Shown here piece by piece: positions 46,551 through 57,024 of a stretch of 64,000 bases of DNA. Source of the stretch: Chamaecrista fasciculata. Taxonomy: Eukaryota > Streptophyta > Magnoliopsida > Fabales > Fabaceae. The stretch is taken from the NCBI GenBank assembly GCA_003254925.1, contig QANZ01037575.1:62001-126000 (forward strand). The letters run 5' to 3'. The position numbers and the translations under genes are program-made. Numbering within the stretch: position 1 is the stretch's first letter; every line of letters begins with the position of its first letter. The notes under the pieces are model-generated. The model did not search any database, was not told the origin of the DNA, and worked only from the letters and a program-made list of their open reading frames with translations.

Positions 46551-47366
46551 TATACAAGCCCAAAAACTGATATTCACCTTAAGTATATTGTCTAGTCATG
46601 TTCCTTTCTCTTAAAAAAGAAAAAATGTTAAAATGAAATATGACAGTCCTCTATTAAAGAGAGAGATAGAGAGAAGGGGAAGTCAATATTAGTGCAATGT
46701 ATATATATATATATATATAAAGAAAAATAAAATGAAAATGAAGAACTACATGTACATGCCCTAGCTAGTTTTGCTATATATAACTTGATTTTTCCAATGA
46801 TTGCGCCACAGAAAGATACATTTTGTTTTTAAAATAGAAATTGGGTTTCTCTTTTGGTCTGACAAAAATCTCATGATAGCTATAAAATAAATCAAATCAT
46901 GGAATTTTTAGCATATAGTTCGATTTATTTTGAAAGCATATGTTTCATGTCCTATAGAAAAGACAAGAGGGAGTATTGAAAATGAGCAAGAATGAAAGTG
47001 ATTTATGTATATTTGATATCGATTAGTAGGTAATCAATGGAAGTGGACATTAATTCTTAATTAATCTTAAAAGCATAGGTCAAACAAAGAATATGTGATG
47101 AGAAGTACGTAGTTTGAAGTGAATATGAGGTAATCAAATAAAAAATATTTATGATACGTCATGTTAATTGGAAAATTATGCAATGAAAATTTCGTACGAT
47201 TTTAATTTGTTTTAAAGATATCGCTTAATATTATGCTATATTTTCCGACATATTAATTGTAATATATATGTACATTTAAAATCAAAATGTCATTTTCTGT
47301 GTTTTGGAAGTCTTATTTATTTTGCATACATTGTTCTTAACATGCCGACTAAATGTTTATTTTTGA
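46551..47366. other. Intergenic, AT-rich
   Basis: No gene recognised. It contains a (TA)n run near 46700-46718. Confidence 0.5.
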
Positions 47367-47382
47367 TCTCACCATATTATTT

Positions 47383-48088
47383 TTCTTTTTGCCTGAAACA
47401 TAATTCTAAAAGTAAGACAAACCTAAGCACAGTACAAATGAAAATAAAGCAAAAATAATCAATCGCTCCCTAGCATAAACAACAACATTAGACAGAATAT
47501 CAACTGACGAAGAGTTTGCAACCCATCCAAGTGGACTCATTTTCGTTTCAGACAAATTGGCAAGACAATTAGCTATCAAATTAGCAGATCTAGGGATCCA
47601 ACTAAAGCTACAACCATCTAAATAACTGGAAACATAAATAATGTCATCTAAAAAACACAAACACTTCCAATTAGAACAAAAGGCCACCCCAGTAGCTATC
47701 CTAAATAAAGACATGCATAATCAGACTCAAAGCAATAATAATAATTTGATAAAATGAAACGACGCCATGGAAGAGCACCAAAAACCCAGAACCAAACTAG
47801 GAAGCTGCCGTGGAATGCTTAGTCCAGAGTCTCCGCTGCCACAAAACCCTAAAAACAAAAGAACACTCTCATAAAGAGAGAGAGAGAGAGAGGGACCCTC
47901 ACGAGGGAGGGGATTTCAACACTACCCAACGGAGAATAGGGGGCTAGTTATCGCCGCTGAAAACGATGACAACCCGGGTCGACCTAAAGTTGTGTGTGTG
48001 GACGAAGAGGAGAGCGAGAGAGAACCAACGATTACTAGGATTTTACAAAAACATAAAGAGAATTGGCTGCCAAGAAGACTCTGTCTAT
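47383..48088 (-). mobile_element. Internally deleted LINE copy with 16-bp TSD
   Basis: The identical 16-mer tctcaccatattattt lies at 47367-47382 and 48089-48104, and the left copy is followed by a T-rich (A-tail) tract. The minus strand at 47406-47714 encodes the end of an RNase H domain: CLCFLDDIIYVSSYLDG, then FSWIPRSANLIANCLANLS. The other half (about 47760-48080) is unrelated-looking GA-rich sequence with a (GA)n run near 47875-47893, like a LINE 5' leader. The bulk of the coding region is missing. Confidence 0.8.
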
Positions 48089-48218
48089 TCTCACCATATT
48101 ATTTCTGTTCATCATATATAACTCGGATTCAAAATTTTATTTATATATTATTATAATATCTATCAGTTCAATTAATCAATCATTAATTTGTCGGTCTTAA
48201 TATGCCAATTTAATTATA

Positions 48219-49131
48219 GGGTAAATTACACTTTGGTACCCTGCGGTTTGAAACCTGACACTTTGGTACCCTGTGGTGTTCTCCATTAACACTTTGGTAC
48301 CCTTTGAAGCTATTTTGTAATTTTAACCATAACAAATTTGTCAGAGCACTTGTCGTTAGTGCCGCCAAATTAATACTCAAGCTATGCCTGAATATTATAT
48401 TTAGATATGATATAGTGCACAACCCAAGGTCGGATCTCTCGCGGAATCTCTTGGATGAGAATAACAATCTATTGTGTAAATAATTACGAATTCAGGTTTG
48501 ATGTTTTGTGGGTTTTATAATTATTATGATGAAAACGAGAAAATAAAGAAAATATTAAAGAACTTAAAGAAAATAAAGAAAAGATAAAAGAAGATAGATG
48601 AGAAGATGAAGTCCTAGAGAATAATCACGAATTCTACCATCCTAGCCCAATAAAGATAATCAAGAAGCTGTTTGTATTATGCAACAAACCACATTTAATA
48701 TCCGAAGATACTTGTCTCGCAACCACGAAGACATAGATTGATTATGATAACTATAAATGCCTCAACCGAGCAAACAATGTATAATTAAACATAACAATCA
48801 CCAATTAAGCAATGGCGACAATAAAACCTAGAATAGATAACTCAACCAACCGGTAATATAAAAGAGCAAACTTTACTAATCATAAAATGTGATGGATCAA
48901 ATGATACCAAAACAAGTACAACTAATAATGTTTATGAAAATATTAAAGAACAATCCTAAAACTATTGTCTGATACTAAACACAACAAAATTTGTGATGAT
49001 TAAAATTACAAAATAGCTCCAAAGGGTACCAAAATGTTGATGAAGAATACTAAAGTGTCACGTTTCAAACAACAGGGGTTCTAAAGTAAAATAGGATCAA
49101 ACCACAAAGTACCACTTTGTCTAATTTATCC
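48219..49131. mobile_element. KpnI-rich foldback element split by a solo LTR
   Basis: The left end gggtaaattacactttggta and right end aatttatcc are flanked by perfect 9-mers, ttaattata at 48210-48218 and 49132-49140. The right terminus has one substitution (tatcc for taccc). The centre is interrupted by a solo LTR (48339-48986). Without it the element is about 260 bp, shorter than its relatives, so part of the centre has also been lost. Confidence 0.9.
48339..48986 (-). repeat. Solo LTR related to the 3' part of the big LTRs
   Basis: Reversed, it matches about 27681-28303 of the LTR element, from 'ttgtgtttag' to the end 'gcactaacgac(a/g)agtgc'. On the minus strand it starts TGTTGTGTTTAG and ends GCTCTGACA. 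A 5-mer aaatt is found on both sides (48334-48338 and 48987-48991). With TG...CA ends and a 5-bp duplication it looks like a complete LTR of 648 bp, not a random fragment. Confidence 0.75.
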
Positions 49132-49140
49132 TTAATTATA

Positions 49141-50329
49141 TAAATACAAGTCCAAGCCAAAAAAAAATTATATAAATACAAGTATATATATAAAGCACGA
49201 TTTTCAACATTGAAGACAATAACATGCATGTCACATATATAAGGTAAAACTACATGATACATATAATGACGCGGCTTAATTATATTCACGAATTATTATT
49301 ATATATATTGCAGTAATAACCAAGCAACAATAAAATAAATATATGTATTGCTATCTAGTTTGTAGCTAGAGGTAGCATAGCAAGTTGTTGACATATATAT
49401 TTTGATTTGTTAATTAACTTGCCTTCAAGAAGAATGAATGCATTCACCAAGCAAAAAGTTAGGAGTCAAAAGAGTGAGACATTTTATACGGCAATAACAG
49501 AGAGACTAGTTTCATCCCTACAATTAGTTTCACTAGGTAAAATAGGATTTATGATTAGCCTAAGAATATATATATATATATATATACAATGCCTATGAAG
49601 TATAGTATATAAATTAAAGACAAAACCACTTTTGGTGTCCAAAGTATGAGGTCAATTTCTCTTGTACTTCGTTCCTACATGGTTATTATTTTTATAATTA
49701 TTTAAGACAGTTAATTAAGGAATACAAGATACCTAAGAGGCAAAAGGCTTTGGGGAACTAAATGACATCCACAACATCCTTACTTGGATACGGTTAGAAA
49801 TGTTGTAAAGGAAATGAGGCTCATCTTCCCTCCTTCTCCAGAGAATAGTCATAGGGAGTGATTTGGTAAGATTGAAGTAAAAGCCTCCTTATGCTTGGTC
49901 ACGATCATTCTAATTAAGGTAAGGGCTTAGTTTTTAGTAAATGAAGTAGTATTCTATTGAACTCATACCCCCTTCCCAACTTGCAAGAGATACTACATCC
50001 GGTTCACAATATCTGCTGTAGTTTTGTAGTTGCACGCAGACCAAGGGAATGATTAGTTTATCTTAAACTTAGAGAAATATAAAATAAAAAGACTAAATTA
50101 TCCTTATTTTTGACTCCACTAAAAACAAACTTGAAAAGTCTAAGAGAATAAATAGGGGTAAAATTGTAAAAGAACAATTAATGCTTTTTTGATTTTGTAA
50201 AACAGCAGATATTTTGAAACAAAAAAATTCTCCAAATTCCCGCAGATATTGGGAACCTGATGGAGTATCCACTTCACCTTCCCCTCTTAATTATTTCACG
50301 CTCATCAATATTTTACGCTCACTAATCAT
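49141..50329. other. Intergenic, no gene seen
   Basis: AT-rich sequence with (TA)n near 49566-49587. The 63-codon frame at 49407-49598 is unrecognised and low-confidence. Confidence 0.5.
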
Positions 50330-50530
50330 CCTATAAATGAACATCATGACTATCAGTAATCTCCCTATAAATGACCATCATGACCATCAGTAACCCCTCT
50401 ATGACTGGCCATTATGACCATCAGTACCCCTCCATAAATGGTCATCATGACCATATCAACCACCCTCTGATTCAATCCTATAAATACCTCCTTATTTCTC
50501 AGAGAAAGAGGGGACACACTTGCAACAAGA
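50330..50530 (+). repeat. ~30-bp tandem repeats next to a TATA-like box
   Basis: About four or five degenerate units of 'ctataaatgaccatcatgac' type lie at 50330-50460. They are followed by cctataaatacctcc at about 50479-50493 and then a leader-like 'acacacttgcaacaagagag'. The layout, repeats then TATA then leader, recalls an LTR or a promoter. No matching second LTR is in the window and no gene follows. Open frames at 50371-51013 overlap each other and are not convincing. Confidence 0.45.
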
Positions 50531-50759
50531 GAGTAAGCATAGAGAATTTTGACTTGCGTTTGAGCTCCCTAGAATATAGTTCAATTTGCTTAAGTCTCAA
50601 GTTCTCTTGTCTTGCCAAATCCTTACTTGTAGTGCTTTACTTCCCCCTGTCAAAGTGTCAAGAACCCCCAGTGACTATTTCCATTATTTATATAATTTTA
50701 TTGTTGTTAACTTTGATCTTGTTTCTTTATTGTTTCTTTGTTTCTCTTGTTTCACTCTG

Positions 50760-51060
50760 AACCTCCAAGCTCAAACCCGTTCCCAGAACATACTCAAAAG
50801 TTTTTTTTGGTCAATTGTACCTCTCAAGTATGTGATCAGTTTCAGTTTCAGTTATACTCCCAAAGTAATTTTTTGTCAATTGTACAGATAGTATTTATCA
50901 TTTGCGTCAATTGTATCTCCAAATTGGGGGTACAATTGACAAAAGAAAAAGATTATGGTACAATTTACCAAAAAATCTTTTGGGGTCCAATTGAGACTAA
51001 CTTAATACTTTAAGAGTACAATTGAAAAAAAAAAACTTTTGATTATGTTCGGGGAATGGG
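50760..51060. repeat. Inverted 'gtcaattgtac' modules
   Basis: The motif ggtcaattgtac (near 50810), tgtcaattgtac (near 50875) and gcgtcaattgt (near 50905) are mirrored by gtacaattgac (near 50931), tacaattta (near 50959) and tacaattga (near 51018). This gives a small foldback arrangement like the other TIR elements. No terminal sequence or target duplication could be fixed. A similar piece lies near 53912-53990. Confidence 0.45.
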
Positions 51061-51990
51061 TAGGTGTTTGTTTTACCTTAGTGCAAGGATTAAATGAACT
51101 TCATGCTCCTCCAAGCTACGTACTTATAGCTAAACCCTAAACGCGCTAGCTAGTCAGAAAAGGAGAGCTTGATCATCTATATATATATAGCTTATGGACC
51201 CCAAGATGTTTGAATTTCTAGTACTTGTGTACATTAACATTAGATATTATATATATCATTAATAATTAATTTTTTAATTTAATTTGTTGACATATACATG
51301 TAGCTATGGTTTAAGTAAAGAGCCATGATTCATGAGTTAGTTAGTTATACTTATATATATATAATGTACATATATATATAGACTAGTGCTAGTGTGTGTG
51401 TATATATAGTGGTCCAGTGATTTATTTGCATGTAACATTAATATCAAGGGTTGGCACCACAAATAATTAAGAGAAATATTGTGGGTCATAATGCAATTAA
51501 TGTCACATGTACAAGCACACAGAGTTTGCCCTTGTATTTCATGTTTTCTCTCTCATAACGACACACATTACTTATCAACATCTATATATATTAAATCACA
51601 AGTCACAACCATCTTTTGATAGCCTCAAAATATCAAAAACTCTCTCTAATATATATATATATATATATTCTTACTCGTTATTATATAATAAAAGAAAATT
51701 AGGGATTCATAACAGTAATGAAGAATCTAATAGAGCAGCATGGTATTAATTTGCGTTGGTCTACAAACCGATCACGTACAAATTAAACCCTAGCTGGCTA
51801 GATTCATGAACATATATATAAAGACTACTATAATAAAAAATAGAGATAAAATCTTAAATAGATCATAGATATATAGGGTGCAGAGGGAGGATGCTAGCTA
51901 ATAATACATAGACATAGCAATATAATAGAGGTGTTAATTAAAGTAATTAATAACTATAATTAGGGATGAATTAATAATTAATTAATTAAG
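51061..51990. other. Intergenic, 3' side of PRE-like gene
   Basis: AT-rich with several (TA)n runs, e.g. near 51178-51190 and 51650-51668. No gene recognised. Confidence 0.5.
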
Positions 51991-52209
51991 TTACATAAGC
52001 AAGGTCCTAATAATTTCTGCTTGGGGAGTATTAGAATCAGTGGAATCCAAAAGCTGAGACAATCGGTCACTTAGATCATCAACTTGTGAGTGCAACTTCT
52101 TTATGTACTTGCAAGTCTCCTCCAAAACCTTACTCGCTGAAACCTGCACAACAATATATTAGGCCATATACATGCATGTCCATACATAATAAATCCCAAT
52201 TAAATTAAG

Positions 52210-52281
<72 letters not shown>

Positions 52282-52858
52282 GGCCAAAGTGTACTTTTGG
52301 TCTCATATCTTTTGTTTAGGTCTCAATTTAATTTTGTATCTTTTTTTTGTTGCACTTTTAGTCACGTATTTTTTTGTTTCTCATATCTTTTTTATTGCAG
52401 ATTTAGTCTCATATTTTTGCAAAAAATTCTACCGTTAGTCCCACAATATGGAATCTTTTACAAAGATATGAAATCAATTTTACTATATGACCCAAAGATA
52501 TAAGACAAAAAATGCAACACGAGACTAAAGTGAGATCTGAGCAAAAGATATGAGATCAAAAGTGCTACAAAGAAAGTTATGAGACCAAAATGAGACTTGA
52601 GCAAAAGATATATATAGGACCAAACATGCAGTTTGACCTAATAATTAAGTGTTGATATATTCATTATTGAAGTTGTAATTAGTTAAGAAATTGAAGAACC
52701 TGCTTGTGTGAGTGTGAGGGTGAGGCACGAAGCTCAGGGATAAGGCGTTGTAAGTTGAGGATGAGATCGGTGATCTGATCATCTGTGATATTATCATCAC
52801 AATTAACAGTACTTGATGATGATGATGATGATGATCTTCTTCTGCTCCTGCTAGACAT
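51991..52858 (-). CDS. PRE-like: PRE/ILI-type atypical helix-loop-helix protein
   Basis: Two exons, 52700-52858 and 51991-52143, with GT-AG splice sites give 312 nt and a 103-residue protein. It starts [10 protein letters not shown] with a serine run. The helix-loop-helix reads [20 protein letters not shown], then a short loop with SHSHKQ at the splice, then [20 protein letters not shown] and [12 protein letters not shown]. The basic region that normally contacts DNA is missing its key Glu and Arg residues, as in Arabidopsis PRE1-PRE6 and rice ILI1. Family knowledge: these small nuclear proteins sequester IBH1-type HLH inhibitors and so promote cell elongation downstream of gibberellin, brassinosteroid and auxin. 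The intron (52144-52699) carries a microsatellite and a transposon. A TATATATA box at about 53128-53142 on this strand predicts a GA-rich leader of about 250 nt. Confidence 0.93.
52210..52281. repeat. (AAT)n microsatellite in the PRE-like intron
   Basis: More than 20 uninterrupted AAT/TAA units lie inside the single intron of the PRE-like gene and run directly into the adjacent TIR element. Confidence 0.97.
52282..52638. mobile_element. TIR element of the ggccaaag type in the PRE-like intron
   Basis: The left end ggccaaagtgtacttttggt is mirrored by a right end reading aaacatgcagtttgacc. 'Ggtctcatatct' modules are inverted between halves. Flanking 9-mers taataataa and taataatta differ at one base, but the left one is also microsatellite. 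It lies inside the intron 52144-52699 and ends about 60 bp from the donor site of exon 1. Confidence 0.78.
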
Positions 52859-53181
52859 GATTAAATAATTGTAATTGATTATATATATATGACAAACTTA
52901 GAATTCTCAAAACTCGGAAATATTTGGTGGTAGGAGGGTTTGTGAGTGTTGAATGCAAAGGTAAGTAATAAGATTAGAAGATGAGAGAGGAGGAAAGGAA
53001 GGAAGGCAGGAATTAAGAATTATTTGATGAGAATGTATAATATGAGATGATACAGTGAAGAAGGAGAAGAGTGAAAAGGAAAGATTAGAAAAGAATGATG
53101 AATGAAAGAAAGAAGAGCTGAGAGCATATATATATATATATAGGCTTTGTTATTAATGTATAGGACCATGGGTGTGTGGGG

Positions 53182-53215
<34 letters not shown>

Positions 53216-53317
53216 GGGCTCTGGGTGTGTCACAACTCACAAATCACAACACAATGTGAAAGAAAGCTCAAGTATATACTGCCTTAACTGAAAGCCTCTC
53301 TCTATTTCTCTCTCAAT

Positions 53318-53836
53318 CAATGTTATGAAATTCGGATCGGACAACCGGTCCGACCGGGACCCAAGAATGGAAGAGACTCAGTTTGGACCATTTGAACTGT
53401 TCAACACCGCTTCGGACCGGATTGACCCGGGTTGAACCATGACCCGGAGCAGTTTTTAGAAAATCCTGGTCACTATTTTCTATGAAAAAATATTTTTTTA
53501 GTTGGTTTTTTCAGCCAAATACAAAAAAGTAATATGATACTTAATAGAAAAGATTGTAAACCTATTAAAACAAAGAAAAAAAAACTCATTCTTTTCACTT
53601 TGACTAACTAAATAATTATTCATGTTATGAATTTTGTTTATGTAGGACAATGACATTATGGATTCACAAGTATATCTTATTGTTATATAAAGTTTATAGT
53701 TATATTTTATCAATTATGGAATATTTATATTTTGAATAGTTAATATTTATTTTATTTATATATTTATGACGTCAACTGGTTTGACCGTTGGTCCAACCGA
53801 TTGAAGGAATCAACTCGCCAGATTTTAATAACATTA
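53318..53836. mobile_element. hAT-like MITE with perfect 8-bp TSD
   Basis: Left end caatgttatgaaattcgg, right end ccagattttaataacatta (imperfect inverted repeats). The flanks are ctctcaat at 53310-53317 and 53837-53844. Subterminal 'ccggtccgaccgg' and 'ggtttgaccgttggtccaac' blocks match the family copy at 45444-45934. The AT-rich centre makes a spurious 71-codon frame. Confidence 0.9.
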
Positions 53837-54036
53837 CTCTCAATAGTACTCCGATTCATATTATCTTACTAGATCTATTGTTAAATAAATAGCAAAAGTA
53901 TTTTTTTTTGTCAATTATACCACAATTTAATGTGGAGTTACACCTGACTTAAATATGAAATATTAGGATATAATTGACTTAGAAAAAACTAAAGCATAAC
54001 TTAAACTGACTCTATACTTTAGATATATCCTAAATA

Positions 54037-54231
54037 TTATGGAAGATATTATGGCTATGTTAAATCATGGAAGTGGCAAATGGAGGATCGCTGATCACAA
54101 TCACAAACTAAGAATGAAGGAGATATGGCCGTGGATCGATAGCTATATTGTTGGTGTTCATTGTTTTCTCTAGTGTGTCTGTTTTTTCCCCTTTGCTTCC
54201 TATTATTTCTAATTCAAAAAAAAAAAAAAAA
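54037..54231 (+). mobile_element. Retroposed fragment with poly-A tail and 16-bp TSD
   Basis: A 16-mer agatatatcctaaata is repeated exactly at 54021-54036 and 54232-54247. The insert ends in an uninterrupted A-tract (about 54215-54231). These are the marks of target-primed retroposition by LINE machinery. The body, about 178 bp, contains a short frame reading LNHGSGKWRIADHNHK and then a T-rich stretch. It could be a 5'-truncated LINE end, a SINE or the 3' end of a host mRNA. I cannot tell which. Confidence 0.85.
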
Positions 54232-54396
54232 AGATATATCCTAAATAAATTTAGTCATCATAATTATTCATTCATTAAATTTCTCTAGTTTATTTCTTAA
54301 TTACGTTAAGAAATGCATGGGGATATATACTAATATTTCTATATGCACGACAAGTGGAATCATATATTCAAGCATATATATATATATATACACACA

Positions 54397-54576
54397 CTAG
54401 GGGTTTTGTGTGCCCTAACGGACACGTAAATATGTATGTAAAATAAATAAGAGACTAAATTGTTAACTTGGTAAAGAAAGAGAGACTAAATAATAAATTT
54501 TCTCTTATTTTTAATTTCATAGACTATAATTTTAAACATGAACTACCAAAAAAGGATAGAGCCATATAATATAAGA
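54397..54576 (-). mobile_element. Short Helitron-like element
   Basis: A 180-bp sister of 46371-46550. The minus strand begins TCTTATATTATATGGCTC and ends CTAG, with an imperfect hairpin (GTGTCCGTTAGGGCAC) a few bases before it. It is inserted between A and T. Confidence 0.82.
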
Positions 54577-54850
54577 TATATACATACCAGAAGCAGGATA
54601 CGAAGATTTGGGTTTTGTCTGCATTTGCAACTCTCAAAAGTTGCACTGCAAATTGACGCCGGGCTGGAGTACATCTTTTTGGTCAAAGATATCTAATTAG
54701 AAAACAGACAAAAGTCCAAATTTACCTAGTTATTGGAGCTTCTTAATTAGTAGGATGATTATATTATGGGTACCATATAGATATATAAATATTATGGTTT
54801 TCACAATTTTACATTATATAACATAAATTTTAAAATGTTATATATATATA

Positions 54851-54937
54851 CTAGGGACTTTGCGTGTCAAGACTTACACATAGACTATAGTTTTAAACAT
54901 GGACGACCAGAAAGGGGTGGAGCCATATAATATTAGA
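54851..54937 (-). mobile_element. Internally deleted Helitron-like element
   Basis: It has the same termini as the other two copies (TCTAATATTATATGGCTCC ... CTAG on the minus strand) and the same host A/T context, but only 87 bp. The middle is lost and the terminal hairpin is degraded. It lies 274 bp from the copy at 54397. Confidence 0.75.
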
Positions 54938-55611
54938 TGTATAGGGTTTAACTATATATATATATATATTATGGATATATATGGCAATTATTTAACTATC
55001 TCCCTATTTAGATTTAGACTCACAAGATAAAATTTTAAAATTCTTATTAAATTTAAATATTTTGATCATCCTTGTTATCTAAAAGGATGATCAAAATATA
55101 TCCAAATCTAAATTTTTTTCTAAATAAATCTGCATTTGACATAAGAAAATTGAAAAAATAAAAAATAAAACTAAATCATTTAAAAGGATATATATATATA
55201 TCCAGATTCAAAAAGGGGAGTAATTATCCTACCAAAAAAAGTAGTAATTACACCCAAACAACACATGAGATTTTCAAAAATTAAGCTTACTAAAACAATA
55301 TAATGCAATTTAGTAAATGATAATTTTTGACCAAAACACAAGACTTACACATAAAAACTTATGAATCTTGGTGGAGAGGTTTTTGATGAATTCTTCAAAA
55401 AAATTGTTCAATATATTATTAAATACTAAATGTGAAAACTTTTTCCAACAGATTCAAACATATAATTTTATCACTTTATAAAAAAATTAGCATCTTAGGG
55501 GTAGGCAAAAGTACATGTAAGATAGAACACTTCATTTTTCAAACACTCAAGAAACTATCCACATATCACGTGTCATCTCCTTAATTATCTATTATTTATA
55601 CTATTATATAT

Positions 55612-55878
55612 GTCTAAAAGAATTTTTTTGGTAGTCGGTCATAATATCGTTGCAAAAAATTTCACTATTAGTCTTAAAATATAGAACCTTTTGCAAAAAA
55701 ATATCGGACCAATTCTCCAACCTAATAAAAATATATATGACCAAAAATACAATAAAAAAATATACAGAACCAAATTGAGACCTGAGCAAAAGATATAGGG
55801 CCAAAAGTATAACAAAAAGATACTGATCAAATTGAAACTTATGTAAAAGATATGAGACCAAAAGTCTACTTTTAACCT
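55612..55878. mobile_element. Degraded TIR element, ggctaaag/ggtcaaag family
   Basis: The right arm ends 'gatatgagaccaaaagtctac' followed by tttaacct, and the left half has weak mirror motifs (ggtcataatat, agaacctttt). Several 'aaagatatagggccaaaag' modules occur. The left terminus is too eroded to fix exactly. Confidence 0.55.
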
Positions 55879-56738
55879 ATATTTTTTCAAAGCAGAACAT
55901 TTTTATTTACTTGTGCTGAATGCTGATATATCATGTGTAAATTTTTATGATGATCAATCTAAACAATATACGGTGTGTTGTCCATTTTAGACCTTAAAGG
56001 ATTATTAATCATGACCTAGCATGATTATCTTGAAATTAAACTAGCATGATTATTGATATAAATTGATTTTGTTTATTTATAGTTTCAAGGTGCAGCCAAC
56101 CATATATGGATATGATCAAGCCCAAAAGTTTGATTCTAACTTGATTCATCTTCATCTTCATATAGATATGGAAGAACACAACTTCGTAAATCCCTAGATT
56201 CACCCAATTAAAATAACAATATATATTTTTCTTCTCAACAGTTATATACTTTTTCATAACAAATTTAGTAATCTTTTAAGAATTGGACTGGTTAATGAAT
56301 TGAAGAGATTTTTAAATTATAAGATGATGAGTTAAATCAGTCAAATCAATAGTTAACTAAGATTATATCATAAATAAATAGAATAAATACTATTGATATT
56401 AAATATAGAAAATATTACCATAAGGTCTATAATAATATTAAATATTTATGAATTTATAATTTTATATGCCTAACTCATTACTATTCAACACTTAAAATAT
56501 AAGCTCACCATTTCTCAATAAAAAAAATCATTAAAAATATTAGCAGTAATCCAAACTAAATATGTATTAAAATTAAATGTCAGACGTCCAAACTAAATAA
56601 AGAACAAATTAAAGTTTAATTATGTTTTTCTCATTTTATATATTTAAATTTGTTTGAAGTATTTTAGATTGTATTTATCAAAATTTAGCCTTAGATTTGA
56701 ATGTCCATATAAAAAAAGGTAGGGAAACAAAAACTCCT
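55879..56738. other. Intergenic, no features seen
   Basis: AT-rich sequence. The 73-codon minus-strand frame at 56036-56257 has no recognisable similarity. Confidence 0.5.
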
Positions 56739-56741
56739 TTA

Positions 56742-57021
56742 GGGTTTGTTTGAATACTAGGTGGGGGAGGGAAAAGAAGAGATTGAAGGGAGAGATGAGG
56801 GAAACTCTCCTCTTTGTTTGGCGAACTAGTTCCTCTTAATTACAAAATACCCCAATTTGAAGTATTTGTAATTTGTGAAGGAATGATGAGAAAGAGAGAT
56901 TAACTTTTAATCCGTCATCCTCTTCCCCTCCAATCTCATTGTTTCCAAACAAGGGGAAAATGTCTCAAACTTCTCCCTTCCCTCTCTCTTCTCCCTCAAT
57001 ATCCTCAATCTAAACAAACCC
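56742..57021. mobile_element. Concatemer unit 1: short Harbinger-like MITE
   Basis: Ends gggtttgtttgaat and atctaaacaaaccc, flanked by TTA at 56739-56741 and 57022-57024. Subterminal purine-rich (gggggaggga) and pyrimidine-rich (ccttccctctctc) tracts mirror each other. 280 bp, no coding. Confidence 0.88.
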
Positions 57022-57024
57022 TTA

